A stretch of DNA of 64,000 nt from Nitratireductor aquimarinus (GTDB lineage Bacteria > Pseudomonadota > Alphaproteobacteria > Rhizobiales > Rhizobiaceae). This document shows positions 27,963 through 35,881 of this stretch, in pieces; position 1 is the stretch's first letter, and every line of letters starts with the position of its first letter. The position numbers and the translations under genes are program-made. The notes under the pieces were generated by a model, which worked only from the letters and a program-made list of their open reading frames with translations, was not told the origin of the DNA and searched no databases. The stretch is taken from contig NZ_JAFKDE010000002.1 in assembly GCF_017255295.1 (NCBI RefSeq), positions 806,001 to 870,000 of the forward strand, in the 5' to 3' direction.

Positions 27963-29588
27963 ATGGCAGACAAAGAACGCATCTACCTTTTCGACACCAC
28001 GCTGCGCGATGGTCAGCAGACGCCGGGCGTGGATTTCTCGGTCGAAGACAAGATCGCCGTGGCCAAGCTGCTCGACGATTTCGGCTTCGATTATGTGGAG
28101 GGCGGCTATCCGGGCGCAAACCCGACCGACACGGCCTTCTTTTCCAAGAAACGCACCTCGGATGCCGCATTCGTCGCCTTCGGCATGACGAAGCGCGCCG
28201 GCGTCTCGGCGTCCAACGATCCGGGCCTTGCAGCGCTTTTGCAGTCGCAGAGCGATGCGATCTGCTTCGTCGCCAAGAGCTGGGATTACCATGTGCGCGT
28301 GGCGCTGGGCTGCACCAATGAGGAAAACCTCGAATCGATCACCGCATCGGTCGAGGCCTCCGTCGCCAAAGGCAAGGAAACGCTGCTCGACTGCGAACAC
28401 TTCTTCGATGGCTACAAGGCCAATCCGGATTATGCGCTTGCCTGCGCCAAAGCCGCTTACGATGCGGGCTGTCGCTGGGTGGTGCTGTGCGACACCAATG
28501 GCGGCACACAGCCGGCTGAGATCCGGGAGATCGTGCAGGCGGTGATCGCGGCCGGCATTCCCGGCGACCATCTGGGCATCCATGCGCATGACGATACGGG
28601 CCAGGCGGTGGCGAATTCGCTCGCCGCAGTCGAGGCCGGCGTCAGGCAGGTGCAGGGCACGCTGAACGGCATTGGCGAGCGCTGCGGCAACGCCAATCTG
28701 GTGACCATTCTGCCGACGCTTGCGCTCAAGCCTGCCTATGCCGACCGGTTCACCACCGGCATTCCGGCCGAAAAGCTCGCCGATCTTTCGCGGCTGGCGC
28801 ATGGTTTCGACGAGCTTTTGAACCGCGCGCCGGAGCAGCAGGCGCCCTATGTGGGCGCATCGGCCTTCACCACCAAGGCCGGCATTCATGCCTCCGCCGT
28901 GCTGAAAGAGCCGGAAACCTATGAACACGTGCCGCCGGAAAGCGTCGGCAACACGCGCCGCGTGATGGTCTCCGATCAGGGCGGAAAATCAAACTTCATC
29001 GCCGAGCTGAAGCGTCGGGGCATTGCGGTCGACAAGGCCGATCCGCGCCTCGATACGCTGATCTCGCTGGTCAAGGACCGTGAGGCGCAGGGCTATGCCT
29101 ATGAGGGCGCGGATGCGAGTTTCGAGCTTCTTGCGCGGCGCACGCTCGGCCGGGTGCCGGAGTTCTTCAAGGTCGATGGTTTTCGCTGCATGGTGGAGCG
29201 CCGGTTTGACGCCAATGGCGACCTGAAAACCGTGTCGGAAGCCGTGGTGCGGGTGACCGTGGATGGTGAGACGCTGATGTCGGTTGCCGAAGGGCATGGC
29301 CCGGTCAACGCGCTCGATATCGCGCTGCGCAAGGATCTCGGAAAATATCAGAGCGAGATTTCCGATCTGGCGCTGGCCGATTACAAGGTGCGTATTCTAA
29401 ACGGCGGCACGGAAGCAATCACGCGCGTTCTGATCGAATCCTTCGATGGCAGCGGCGCCCGCTGGTGGACGGTTGGCGTGTCCGACAACATCATCGACGC
29501 TTCGTTTCAGGCGCTGATGGACTCCATCATCTACAAGCTGGTCAAGAACCGGGACAGCGACGGAGAGGCGGCTGTCGACGCTGCCTGA
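27963..29588 (+). CDS. cimA: (R)-citramalate synthase
   Basis: 541 residues of the alpha-isopropylmalate/homocitrate synthase family, citramalate type. It would condense pyruvate with acetyl-CoA to citramalate, a threonine-independent route to isoleucine. Motifs: FDTTLRDGQQTPGVDFS with the catalytic Arg-Asp, HAHDDTGQAVANSLAAVEAG with the metal-binding His pair, and GNANLVTILP. The C-terminal LeuA regulatory dimer domain is present (about 400-530). An ATG two codons earlier overlaps the pip stop; the ATG at 27963 has better spacing to AGGCAA. Length and wording separate it from LeuA. Confidence 0.9.
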   Translation: MADKERIYLFDTTLRDGQQTPGVDFSVEDKIAVAKLLDDFGFDYVEGGYPGANPTDTAFFSKKRTSDAAFVAFGMTKRAGVSASNDPGLAALLQSQSDAICFVAKSWDYHVRVALGCTNEENLESITASVEASVAKGKETLLDCEHFFDGYKANPDYALACAKAAYDAGCRWVVLCDTNGGTQPAEIREIVQAVIAAGIPGDHLGIHAHDDTGQAVANSLAAVEAGVRQVQGTLNGIGERCGNANLVTILPTLALKPAYADRFTTGIPAEKLADLSRLAHGFDELLNRAPEQQAPYVGASAFTTKAGIHASAVLKEPETYEHVPPESVGNTRRVMVSDQGGKSNFIAELKRRGIAVDKADPRLDTLISLVKDREAQGYAYEGADASFELLARRTLGRVPEFFKVDGFRCMVERRFDANGDLKTVSEAVVRVTVDGETLMSVAEGHGPVNALDIALRKDLGKYQSEISDLALADYKVRILNGGTEAITRVLIESFDGSGARWWTVGVSDNIIDASFQALMDSIIYKLVKNRDSDGEAAVDAA

Positions 29589-29693
29589 TTTCTCCTGACG
29601 CAAAGCTGGACCAATAAAATGAAATAGCGACGGGCGCGCCTGCTGTGACAGGATGCCCGTCCAGGGCTTCGGCCGTTGTTTCGTGGAACACTG

Positions 29694-30614
29694 ATGTCTG
29701 AGATTGCCGGTAAGCCGCTCGATGAGAGCCGCAATGATGCGCTGCGCGGATTTGTTTTCGCGATGTCGGCCTATGCCATGTGGGGCTTTCTACCGCTCTA
29801 CATGAAGCTGGTCGCGCATATCCCGGCAACGGAAGTGGTTGCGCACCGTGTTCTGTGGTCGCTGCCGGTGGCGGCGGTGATCCTGCTTGTTCTGGGGCGC
29901 ACCAGCGATGTGCGAGAGGCGCTTCGCTCGCCGCGCACCCTCATGATGGCAGCGCTCACGGCGGCGATCATCTCGTGCAACTGGGGCATTTATGTCTGGG
30001 CCATCGCCACCGACCGCGCGGTCGAAACGGCGCTTGGCTATTACATCAATCCGCTGGTCAGCATCGCCATGGCGGCCATCTTTCTCGGCGAGCGGCTGAA
30101 CCGCCTTCAGATCGCGGCGGTGTGTCTGGCGGCGGTGGCCGTGGTGGTTCTCACCACCGATGCGGGCGGGCTGCCATGGGTTTCGCTCAGCCTGGCCCTG
30201 AGCTTCGCTGCCTATGGGATCCTGCGCAAAACGCTGCCGATCGGACCCAGTCAGGGCTTTTTTCTGGAAGTTCTGATCCTCACCCTGCCGGCAATCGGCT
30301 ATCTGGGGTGGCTCGCCTTTTCCGGCGAAGCGCATTTCGGCCCGGCAAGCCCCACAGACATGCTGCTTCTCATCGGCTGCGGCCCGGTGACGGCCATCCC
30401 GCTCATTCTGTTTGCCTCCGGCGCGAAGCTTCTGCGCTATTCCACCATCGGCATCATGCAGTACACGGCGCCGACCATGATTTTCCTGATTGCCGTGTTC
30501 GTGTTCAAGGAGCCCTTCGGCGGTGTGAAGGCGATTGCCTTCGCCCTCATCTGGGCAGCCCTCGCGCTCTACAGCTGGTCGATGCTGCGCGAGGCGCGGC
30601 AGGCAAAAAAATAG
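29694..30614 (+). CDS. rarD: EamA-family transporter RarD
   Basis: 306 residues with ten hydrophobic segments arranged as two EamA repeats. RarD wording is clear: GFVFAMSAYAMWGFLPLYMK, EVVAHRVLWSLP, NWGIYVWAI, ALGYYINPLVS and LRYSTIGIMQYTAPT. RarD-type carriers are inner-membrane exporters of the drug/metabolite superfamily, and their natural substrate is not settled. The start MSEIAG at 29694 is preferred. It is followed by a small GC-rich hairpin. Confidence 0.92.
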   Translation: MSEIAGKPLDESRNDALRGFVFAMSAYAMWGFLPLYMKLVAHIPATEVVAHRVLWSLPVAAVILLVLGRTSDVREALRSPRTLMMAALTAAIISCNWGIYVWAIATDRAVETALGYYINPLVSIAMAAIFLGERLNRLQIAAVCLAAVAVVVLTTDAGGLPWVSLSLALSFAAYGILRKTLPIGPSQGFFLEVLILTLPAIGYLGWLAFSGEAHFGPASPTDMLLLIGCGPVTAIPLILFASGAKLLRYSTIGIMQYTAPTMIFLIAVFVFKEPFGGVKAIAFALIWAALALYSWSMLREARQAKK

Positions 30615-30631
30615 CCGCCCCTGAGGGCGGC
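30614..30631 (-). terminator. GC-rich hairpin, likely leftward terminator
   Basis: GCCGCCC-CTGA-GGGCGGC with runs of A on both sides of the stem on the + strand, thus Ts after the stem when read leftward. It overlaps the last base of the rarD stop. It could end leftward transcripts coming from the LOG gene, although those would first cross about 340 bp. Confidence 0.45.
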
Positions 30632-30681
30632 AAAAAATCCGATGATGCCGGAAGGGGTGCGGCGGGCATCTTCGGCTAAAA

Positions 30682-30724
30682 CATCGGACCGAAAAGCGGG
30701 TACCGGTTTTCGGTTGCCCCGATG
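30682..30724. repeat. Dispersed palindromic repeat, CATCGG type
   Basis: CATCGG (30682-30687) and CCGATG (30719-30724) frame ACCGAAAA and TTTTCGGT arms around GTACCGG. On the reverse strand it reads GGAGCATCGG, matching the copies at 22357 and 35761. Confidence 0.7.
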
Positions 30725-30910
30725 CTCCATCAGGAAACCAGGCCGCCGTTTGGGCGTTGGGTCGACCTGGGGACGTTTGCGCGGGACAGGACGAGCCGGA
30801 GAGCGCTTTGCGGGACGACGCTCCGGCGATGGATGCCTGCATCAGCGATGCACCGCGCAGCCTCATGGAAGCAGGCTTGTGTGACAGACGCACTGCAATC
30901 CGTTGAACTT

Positions 30911-30941
30911 CCAGTGACAGTTCGGGCCAGTGACAGTCCGG
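30911..30941. repeat. Tandem duplication of a 16-bp unit
   Basis: CCAGTGACAGTTCGGG is followed at once by CCAGTGACAGTCCGG, differing by one base over the shared 15 positions. It lies 28 bp beyond the stop codon of the LOG-family gene. Confidence 0.6.
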
Positions 30942-30968
30942 ACGAACAGCGTTGATGATTGTGGACAG

Positions 30969-31589
30969 TCAGAGCCTGTCGATGGTTGCCGTGTCGCCTT
31001 CGTCGCCCGCTGTGCGCGTTGCCGCAGCTTTCAGGATCGCGGGGACGATGTCCTCGGCCCTGTCCACCACAATGGGGCGCACGCGATGATCCGAATGCAC
31101 GAAACCTTCCTGTTTCATGTGTTCGATCAGGGTGAGAAGCGGGTTCCAGAAACCACCGATATTGGCGAAGATCATCGGCTTTTCATGCCGGGCGAGCTGC
31201 GCCCAGGTCATGATTTCGACGATCTCCTCCAGCGTGCCGATGCCGCCGGGCAGGGCCACGAAGGCGTCTGCGCGCTCGAACATGCCGTGCTTGCGCTGGT
31301 GCATGTCCTCGGTGACGATCAGCTCGTCCAGTTCCGTCAGCTCAACTTCATTGGCTTCGCGGCGGATCAGGAATTTGGGGATGATCCCGGTGACCTTGCC
31401 GCCGGCATCCATGGTTCCACGGGCGACAGCGCCCATGATGCCCTTGGTGCCTGCGCCGTAAACCAGCCGCAGGCCGGCATCCGCCAGCCCCCGTCCCAGC
31501 GTAAGGCCTGCCTGGAAATGACTTTCATCGCGCCCATTGCTCGATCCGCAATAAACGCATACCGACTCGATTGTGTTCATGGAAACCAT
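30969..31589 (-). CDS. LOG-family (TIGR00730) nucleotide phosphoribohydrolase
   Basis: 206 residues from ATG 31589; ATG 31580 is an equally possible start, since neither has a strong ribosome-binding site. Family motifs: VCVYCGSSNGRD, LVYGAGTKGIMGA and the catalytic PGGIGTLEEIVE. LOG proteins release cytokinin bases from riboside monophosphates in plants and some bacteria; others hydrolyse AMP or related nucleotides. Most rhizobial copies carry the old label lysine decarboxylase-like, which is wrong. It is divergent from the LysM gene. Confidence 0.9.
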   Translation of the reverse strand: MVSMNTIESVCVYCGSSNGRDESHFQAGLTLGRGLADAGLRLVYGAGTKGIMGAVARGTMDAGGKVTGIIPKFLIRREANEVELTELDELIVTEDMHQRKHGMFERADAFVALPGGIGTLEEIVEIMTWAQLARHEKPMIFANIGGFWNPLLTLIEHMKQEGFVHSDHRVRPIVVDRAEDIVPAILKAAATRTAGDEGDTATIDRL

Positions 31590-31690
31590 TGCTTGTCTGG
31601 GTTACTGTTGTGGTCAAGAGGGCAAGGGCTTTTTCTTGTAGGCGGAGTGAAAAAGCGTTACAGCCTGTCATAAACGGAAAAACGTGCATT

Positions 31691-33250
31691 ATGGGCTTTA
31701 CACCTTCCAAGGGGCTTCTCTTCGTCTCCGGCGCCGTCATTGCGGGTCTCGGAGCAGCATATGTTCTGGGCGCATTTGATAAGCCGGAGCCATCGCCGGC
31801 TGCCGTTTCAGGGGCTCCCGATGCTGCTGCGCCAGCCACACCATCTGCAAAACCTGATGACGCCAGGGCCGCAGCCGACACCAAGGAAGCGCGTCTTGAG
31901 GAAGCTGCGAGCGCAGACGATGCGAAGGCTTCGGACGCGCTGAGCCCGGCGGAAGAGGTCTTGCCGCCGTCCTTCGACATCGTCCGTGTCGAGCCGAATG
32001 GCTCCATGGTGATTGCCGGGCGGGCCGCTCCCGATGCGCAGGTCGAGATCATCAACGGGTCTTCCGTTCTCGCCATTGCCACAACAGGCCCTTCAGGGGA
32101 TTTCGCCGCGGTTCTCGACGAGCCGCTGGAGCCGGGCGACTATCAGATCGTGCTGCGCGCGACGACCGGGGACAATGTGGTCGCGACCTCGCTGGAAACG
32201 GCCATCGTGACCGTTCCCGACGACGAGACCGGTCAGGTGCTTGCCCTGGTGGACAAGCCGGGCGCGCCAAGCCGCCTCATCACCGTGCCGGAAGCAAAGG
32301 CCCCGCAGGCGGAGACTGCACAGGCGTCCGCTCCCGCAGCAGCGTCCGGGCAGGGGGAGGGCGAACAGCTTGCCGCTGCTGATGCCGGTGCGCCGGTAGC
32401 AAATGCACCGGCACGACAGGATACGACGCAGCCCGCAGCTGAAACTCAGGCGACGGGCGAAGAGCCGGTCGAGACAGCCAGCGCCCAGGATGCGCAGCCG
32501 GCCGCAACAGGTGAGGCTCCGGCCCAGACGCCGAAAGCGCAGAGCGCGACGTCCCCCTTCATCGAGGCGGTTGAAATCGACGGTGGCGAGGTGTTCGTCG
32601 CCGGTGCGGCGCGGGCGGGAAGCACGCTGCGCGTCTACGCAAACCAGATCCTGCTCGGCGAGACGGTCGCCACGCCCAACGGGCGCTTCCTGATCGAGGC
32701 GACGCGCGAACTGCCGGTCGGGGACTATATCGTCCGGGCCGACATGCTGTCGGATGACGGCCGCACCGTGATCGGGCGCGCAGCCGTGCCTTTCACACGC
32801 TCCGAAGGCGAGCAGATCGCAGCGGTCGCGAAGCCGGAGGGGCAGGCCCCGACGCTGAATGATGCAAGCAATGGCAAGGATGCGCGTCTGCCCGAGGGCA
32901 ATGGTCAGGCGGCAGACGGGGCGGGCGAAAGCACGCCCCAGGGCCAGCAGGGTGTCGCATCTGCCGGCGACAGCGCGTCGGAGAACGGAGCCACCGCTCC
33001 CAAGCTCGCGCCTGTGGATGGCTCCGTGATCATTCGTCGTGGCGACACGCTCTGGCACATTTCGCGGCGCGTTTACGGGCAGGGCATCCGCTACACGACG
33101 CTTTATCTGGCAAATCAGGACCAGATCGAGGATCCCGACCGCATCTGGCCGGGGCAGGTTTTCGCCGTGCCCGAGACCACGCAGGAAGGCGAGCCGGCCG
33201 ACATGAAGGCCATCGAAGAGCGCATGGTCACGCCGGAAAATCCGGGTTAG
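31691..33250 (+). CDS. LysM-domain envelope protein with Ig-like repeats
   Basis: 519 residues from ATG 31691. An N-terminal signal anchor (about 8-28, GLLFVSGAVIAGLGAAYVLG) is followed by an Ala/Pro/Glu-rich linker. The first Ig-like unit (about 95-175) reads IVRVEPNGSMVIAGRA...PGDYQIVLRAT. A low-complexity stretch (about 200-285) precedes a second Ig-like unit (about 290-370) with the same pattern, EIDGGEVFVAGAA...VGDYIVRADML. One C-terminal LysM domain (about 440-498) starts at RRGDTLWHISRRVYG and binds peptidoglycan. It is probably a conserved Rhizobiales cell-envelope protein; its role is unknown. Confidence 0.85.
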   Translation: MGFTPSKGLLFVSGAVIAGLGAAYVLGAFDKPEPSPAAVSGAPDAAAPATPSAKPDDARAAADTKEARLEEAASADDAKASDALSPAEEVLPPSFDIVRVEPNGSMVIAGRAAPDAQVEIINGSSVLAIATTGPSGDFAAVLDEPLEPGDYQIVLRATTGDNVVATSLETAIVTVPDDETGQVLALVDKPGAPSRLITVPEAKAPQAETAQASAPAAASGQGEGEQLAAADAGAPVANAPARQDTTQPAAETQATGEEPVETASAQDAQPAATGEAPAQTPKAQSATSPFIEAVEIDGGEVFVAGAARAGSTLRVYANQILLGETVATPNGRFLIEATRELPVGDYIVRADMLSDDGRTVIGRAAVPFTRSEGEQIAAVAKPEGQAPTLNDASNGKDARLPEGNGQAADGAGESTPQGQQGVASAGDSASENGATAPKLAPVDGSVIIRRGDTLWHISRRVYGQGIRYTTLYLANQDQIEDPDRIWPGQVFAVPETTQEGEPADMKAIEERMVTPENPG

Positions 33251-33289
33251 CCAAAAGGAAAATCCGCGTAGCCCTTGAAGAATGGCAGG

Positions 33290-33322
33290 CTTTCATCGTA
33301 TATCGCCGATTAACGATGAAAG
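33290..33322. promoter_or_regulatory. Near-perfect 33-nt palindromic operator before the ArsR gene
   Basis: Symmetric about C at 33306. Outer arms CTTTCATCGT and ACGATGAAAG are exact complements, and inner arms ATCG and CGAT are also exact; only two of sixteen pairs fail. The palindrome ends 7 bp before the ArsR-family ATG, where it would overlap the promoter or ribosome-binding site. It is best read as the autoregulatory binding site of that ArsR protein. Confidence 0.75.
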
Positions 33323-33329
33323 GTTTGCC

Positions 33330-33689
33330 ATGGCACGCGCCCTGTCGGATGAATGTTGCCCGCACCAGAAGCTGGTGCAGGGCTTCAATGCCCTGTCTCA
33401 CCCTGCGCGGATCAAGATCCTCAAACACCTGTCGGGGTTTGACGCCTGCTGCTGCAAGGAAGTGGTGCAGCATCTGGATCTCGCCCAGTCCACGGTTTCC
33501 CAGCATCTGAAGGTGCTGGTGGAGGCGGGGCTGGTGCAGGTGCGACCGGAGCGTCAGAGCTCCCGCTATGAGGTCGATACCGAAGCGCTTGCCAGCCTTT
33601 CCGAAGCTTTGTCGCTGTTGACGCAAACCTGCGTCGACGCGAAAGAAAACAAGAAGTTACGGCTGGAGGCCGAAGCGAATGAGCAATAA
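33330..33689 (+). CDS. ArsR/SmtB-family transcriptional regulator, Cys-rich
   Basis: 119 residues from ATG 33330 with AAAGG upstream. The winged helix is clear: LSHPARIKILKHLSG, then the recognition helix region LAQSTVSQHLKVLVEAGLV, then the wing with SRYEVD. Cysteines are unusually many: Cys9-Cys10 with His12 at the N-terminus, Cys40-41-42 at the start of the helix that holds the alpha-3 metal site in ArsR/CadC, and Cys101. This suggests sensing of a thiophilic metal, metalloid or redox signal. It overlaps the following Atm1-type exporter gene by 11 bp, and a 33-nt palindrome precedes it. Confidence 0.9.
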   Translation: MARALSDECCPHQKLVQGFNALSHPARIKILKHLSGFDACCCKEVVQHLDLAQSTVSQHLKVLVEAGLVQVRPERQSSRYEVDTEALASLSEALSLLTQTCVDAKENKKLRLEAEANEQ

Positions 33690-35556
33690 GACCGTATCCG
33701 CGGAAGGCTCCACCCTCGAGACATTGCGCAATCTCTGGCCCTATATGTGGCCGAGCGACCGGGCGGATCTGAAACGGCGCGTGGTGATCGCGGCCTTCTT
33801 CCTGGTGCTGGCGAAGATCATCCTGGTTTTCGTGCCTTATTTCTACAAATGGGCGACCAACACGCTGTCGGGCGAGGGCACAGCGCCGGCTTTCCTGCCG
33901 GCCATGCTGGCCGGGCCGATCATGCTGGTCGTTGCCTATAACGTGGTGCGGGTTGTCCAGCTTGGCTTCAACCAGCTGCGCGATGCGCTGTTTGCACGTG
34001 TCGGGCAGCATGCTGTCCGGCAGCTTGCCCACCGCACCTTCGTGCACATGCACAATCTCTCGCTGCGCTTTCATCTGGAGCGCCGCACGGGCGGCCTGTC
34101 GCGCATCATCGAGCGCGGCACCAAGGGCATCGACACGATTGTCCGCTTCACGATCCTGAACACGATCCCGACGCTGCTGGAATTCGTGCTGGCGGCGGGC
34201 ATCTTCGCCTTCGCCTATGGCTGGATCTACGTGGCAATCGTCGCTGTCACCGTCTGGCTCTACACCTGGTTCACGGTGAAGGCAAGCGACTGGCGGATCG
34301 GCATTCGCCGGCAGATGAACGATTCCGACACGGAAGCCAACACCAAGGCAATCGACTCGCTGCTCAACTTCGAGACCGTCAAATATTTCAACAATGAGGC
34401 CATGGAGGCCCGCCGCTTCGACCGTTCCATGGAGCGTTATGAGGATGCGGCGACCCGCACCTGGACCTCGCTTGGCTGGCTGAACTTCGGGCAGGGCGTC
34501 ATTCTGGGGCTCGGCATGACGGCGGCCATGGGGCTTTCTGCCTATGAGGTGATGCAGGGTACGCAGACCGTGGGCGATTTCGTCTTCATCAACGCCATGC
34601 TGATGCAGCTCTCCATCCCGCTTAACTTCATCGGCTTCGTCTATCGCGAAATCCGTCAGGGCCTGACCGACATCGAGCAGATGTTCGACCTGCTCGATGT
34701 GAGCGCGGAAGTGACCGACAAGCCGGATGCAAGGCCGCTCGAGGTCGATCAGGGCACGGTCCGTTTCCACGATGTGCGCTTTTCCTACGATCCCGAGCGT
34801 CCGATCCTCAAGGGCGTCGATTTCGAGATCCCGGCTGGCAACACCGTTGCCGTTGTCGGGCCCTCGGGCGCCGGAAAGTCGACCATCTCGCGCCTTCTTT
34901 TCCGCTTCTATGACGCGCAGAGCGGCGAGATCACCATTGATGGTCAGAACGTCAAGGATGTGACGCAGAAGAGCCTGCGTGCGGCCATCGGCATGGTTCC
35001 GCAGGACACGGTCCTGTTCAACGACACGATCGCCTACAACATCCGGTATGGCCGGCCAGACGCCACGGACGAAGAGGTGCGCAAGGCTGCCGAGATGGCG
35101 CAGATCGGGGCTTTCATTGAAAGCCTGCCGGAAGGCTATGACACGATGGTCGGTGAGCGCGGGCTGAAGCTCTCGGGCGGCGAGAAGCAGCGCGTCGCGA
35201 TTGCGCGCACCATCCTCAAGGCCCCGCCCATTCTGCTGCTCGATGAGGCGACCTCTGCGCTCGACACGCATACGGAGCAGGAAATCCAGGCCGCGCTCGA
35301 CACGGTCAGCCGTGGGCGCACCACGCTGGTCATCGCGCACCGCCTGTCCACCGTCATCAATGCCGACGAGATCATCGTGCTCAAGGGCGGCGAAATCGCC
35401 GAACGCGGCCGCCATCTCGCACTGCTTGATGCGGGCGGTCTCTATGCCGAGATGTGGAACCGTCAGCGCGAGGCCACGGAAGCCGAAGAGGCCCTGCGCA
35501 AGGCGCGCGAAACGGACGAGATGGGCGTGGTCGTGCGCCGCGAGCCTGCCTACTGA
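33679..35556 (+). CDS. ABC transporter, Atm1/HMT1-type half-transporter
   Basis: 625 residues fusing a six-helix transmembrane domain (about 30-310) with a nucleotide-binding domain (about 355-590). ATPase motifs: GPSGAGKST (Walker A), GMVPQDTVLFNDTI (Q-loop), KLSGGEKQRV (signature), ILLLDEATSALD (Walker B), IAHRLST (H-loop). TMD wording such as RGTKGIDTIVRF, LLNFETVKYFNNE and NFIGFVYREIRQGL is typical of Atm1. Atm1 proteins export glutathione-linked compounds; the Novosphingobium homolog is implicated in metal-glutathione export. The overlapping ArsR regulator supports a metal or thiol stress role. Confidence 0.93.
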   Translation: MSNKTVSAEGSTLETLRNLWPYMWPSDRADLKRRVVIAAFFLVLAKIILVFVPYFYKWATNTLSGEGTAPAFLPAMLAGPIMLVVAYNVVRVVQLGFNQLRDALFARVGQHAVRQLAHRTFVHMHNLSLRFHLERRTGGLSRIIERGTKGIDTIVRFTILNTIPTLLEFVLAAGIFAFAYGWIYVAIVAVTVWLYTWFTVKASDWRIGIRRQMNDSDTEANTKAIDSLLNFETVKYFNNEAMEARRFDRSMERYEDAATRTWTSLGWLNFGQGVILGLGMTAAMGLSAYEVMQGTQTVGDFVFINAMLMQLSIPLNFIGFVYREIRQGLTDIEQMFDLLDVSAEVTDKPDARPLEVDQGTVRFHDVRFSYDPERPILKGVDFEIPAGNTVAVVGPSGAGKSTISRLLFRFYDAQSGEITIDGQNVKDVTQKSLRAAIGMVPQDTVLFNDTIAYNIRYGRPDATDEEVRKAAEMAQIGAFIESLPEGYDTMVGERGLKLSGGEKQRVAIARTILKAPPILLLDEATSALDTHTEQEIQAALDTVSRGRTTLVIAHRLSTVINADEIIVLKGGEIAERGRHLALLDAGGLYAEMWNRQREATEAEEALRKARETDEMGVVVRREPAY

Positions 35557-35569
35557 CGGACCGGTGGAT

Positions 35570-35616
35570 TGTTTCGGGTTCGACTGGATGTCGGACCCGG
35601 AAAATCATCCGAAACA
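35570..35616. other. Nested hairpin downstream of the Atm1-type gene
   Basis: Outer stem TGTTTC (35570-35575) / GAAACA (35611-35616). Inner stem GGGTTCGAC (35576-35584) / GTCGGACCC (35590-35598) with one G-T pair and a 5-nt loop. A second small GGA/TCC hairpin fits between the inner and outer 3' arms. It lies 14 bp after the stop codon. No T-run follows. Confidence 0.55.
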
Positions 35617-35707
35617 AGAACTTGTCGGCGGATATACTGGTTCCGACATTTGCCTTCATTGCCCTCGCATTGCACATGCAGGTGTTGGAAACCAACCGCT
35701 GATCAGG

Positions 35708-35754
35708 CCAGATCGCCGTGCGTCAGTTCGGACGCACAAAGGACGATCTAAATT
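35708..35754. repeat. Dispersed palindromic repeat, GGACGCACAAAGGACG type
   Basis: The right half GGACGCACAAAGGACG-ATCTAAA is nearly identical to the right arm of the perfect inverted repeat at 22419-22466. The left half (AGATCG-CCGTGCGTC) pairs less perfectly, so this is a decayed copy. Confidence 0.65.
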
Positions 35755-35761
35755 ATTGATG

Positions 35762-35810
35762 GAGCATCGGATTAACCGAAAACCGGTTTCCACTTTTCGG
35801 TCCGATGCTC
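35762..35810. repeat. Dispersed palindromic repeat, GAGCATCGG type
   Basis: GAGCATCGG (35762-35770) and CCGATGCTC (35802-35810) are exact complements. Nested inside are ACCGAAAA (35775-35782) and TTTTCGGT (35794-35801), also exact. Same family as 30682 and 22357. Confidence 0.8.
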
Positions 35811-35881
35811 TAACGCGTTGCGGGACAACCCGGATTCCGTTACGAAGGCCGCTACTTCATTCGATTTGAAAGTGGCCTTTC

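Larger units (their letters stand above)
30632..30968. other. 337-bp intergenic region with repeats and hairpins
   Basis: No gene supported. It holds a CATCGG-type palindromic repeat (30682-30724), a GCCGGAG/CTCCGGC hairpin (30795-30827) and a 16-bp tandem duplication (30911-30941) just past the LOG gene stop. Confidence 0.6.
35557..35881. other. 325-bp intergenic region rich in palindromes
   Basis: No gene supported. It contains, in order, a two-part hairpin element (35570-35616), a GACGCACAAAGGACG-type repeat (35708-35754) and a GAGCATCGG-type repeat (35762-35810). The psd gene starts at 35882. Confidence 0.6.

Noticed and set aside
33421-35415. 664-codon open frame on the reverse strand
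   Set aside because: Antisense shadow of the Atm1-type transporter and ArsR gene, both with clear motifs.
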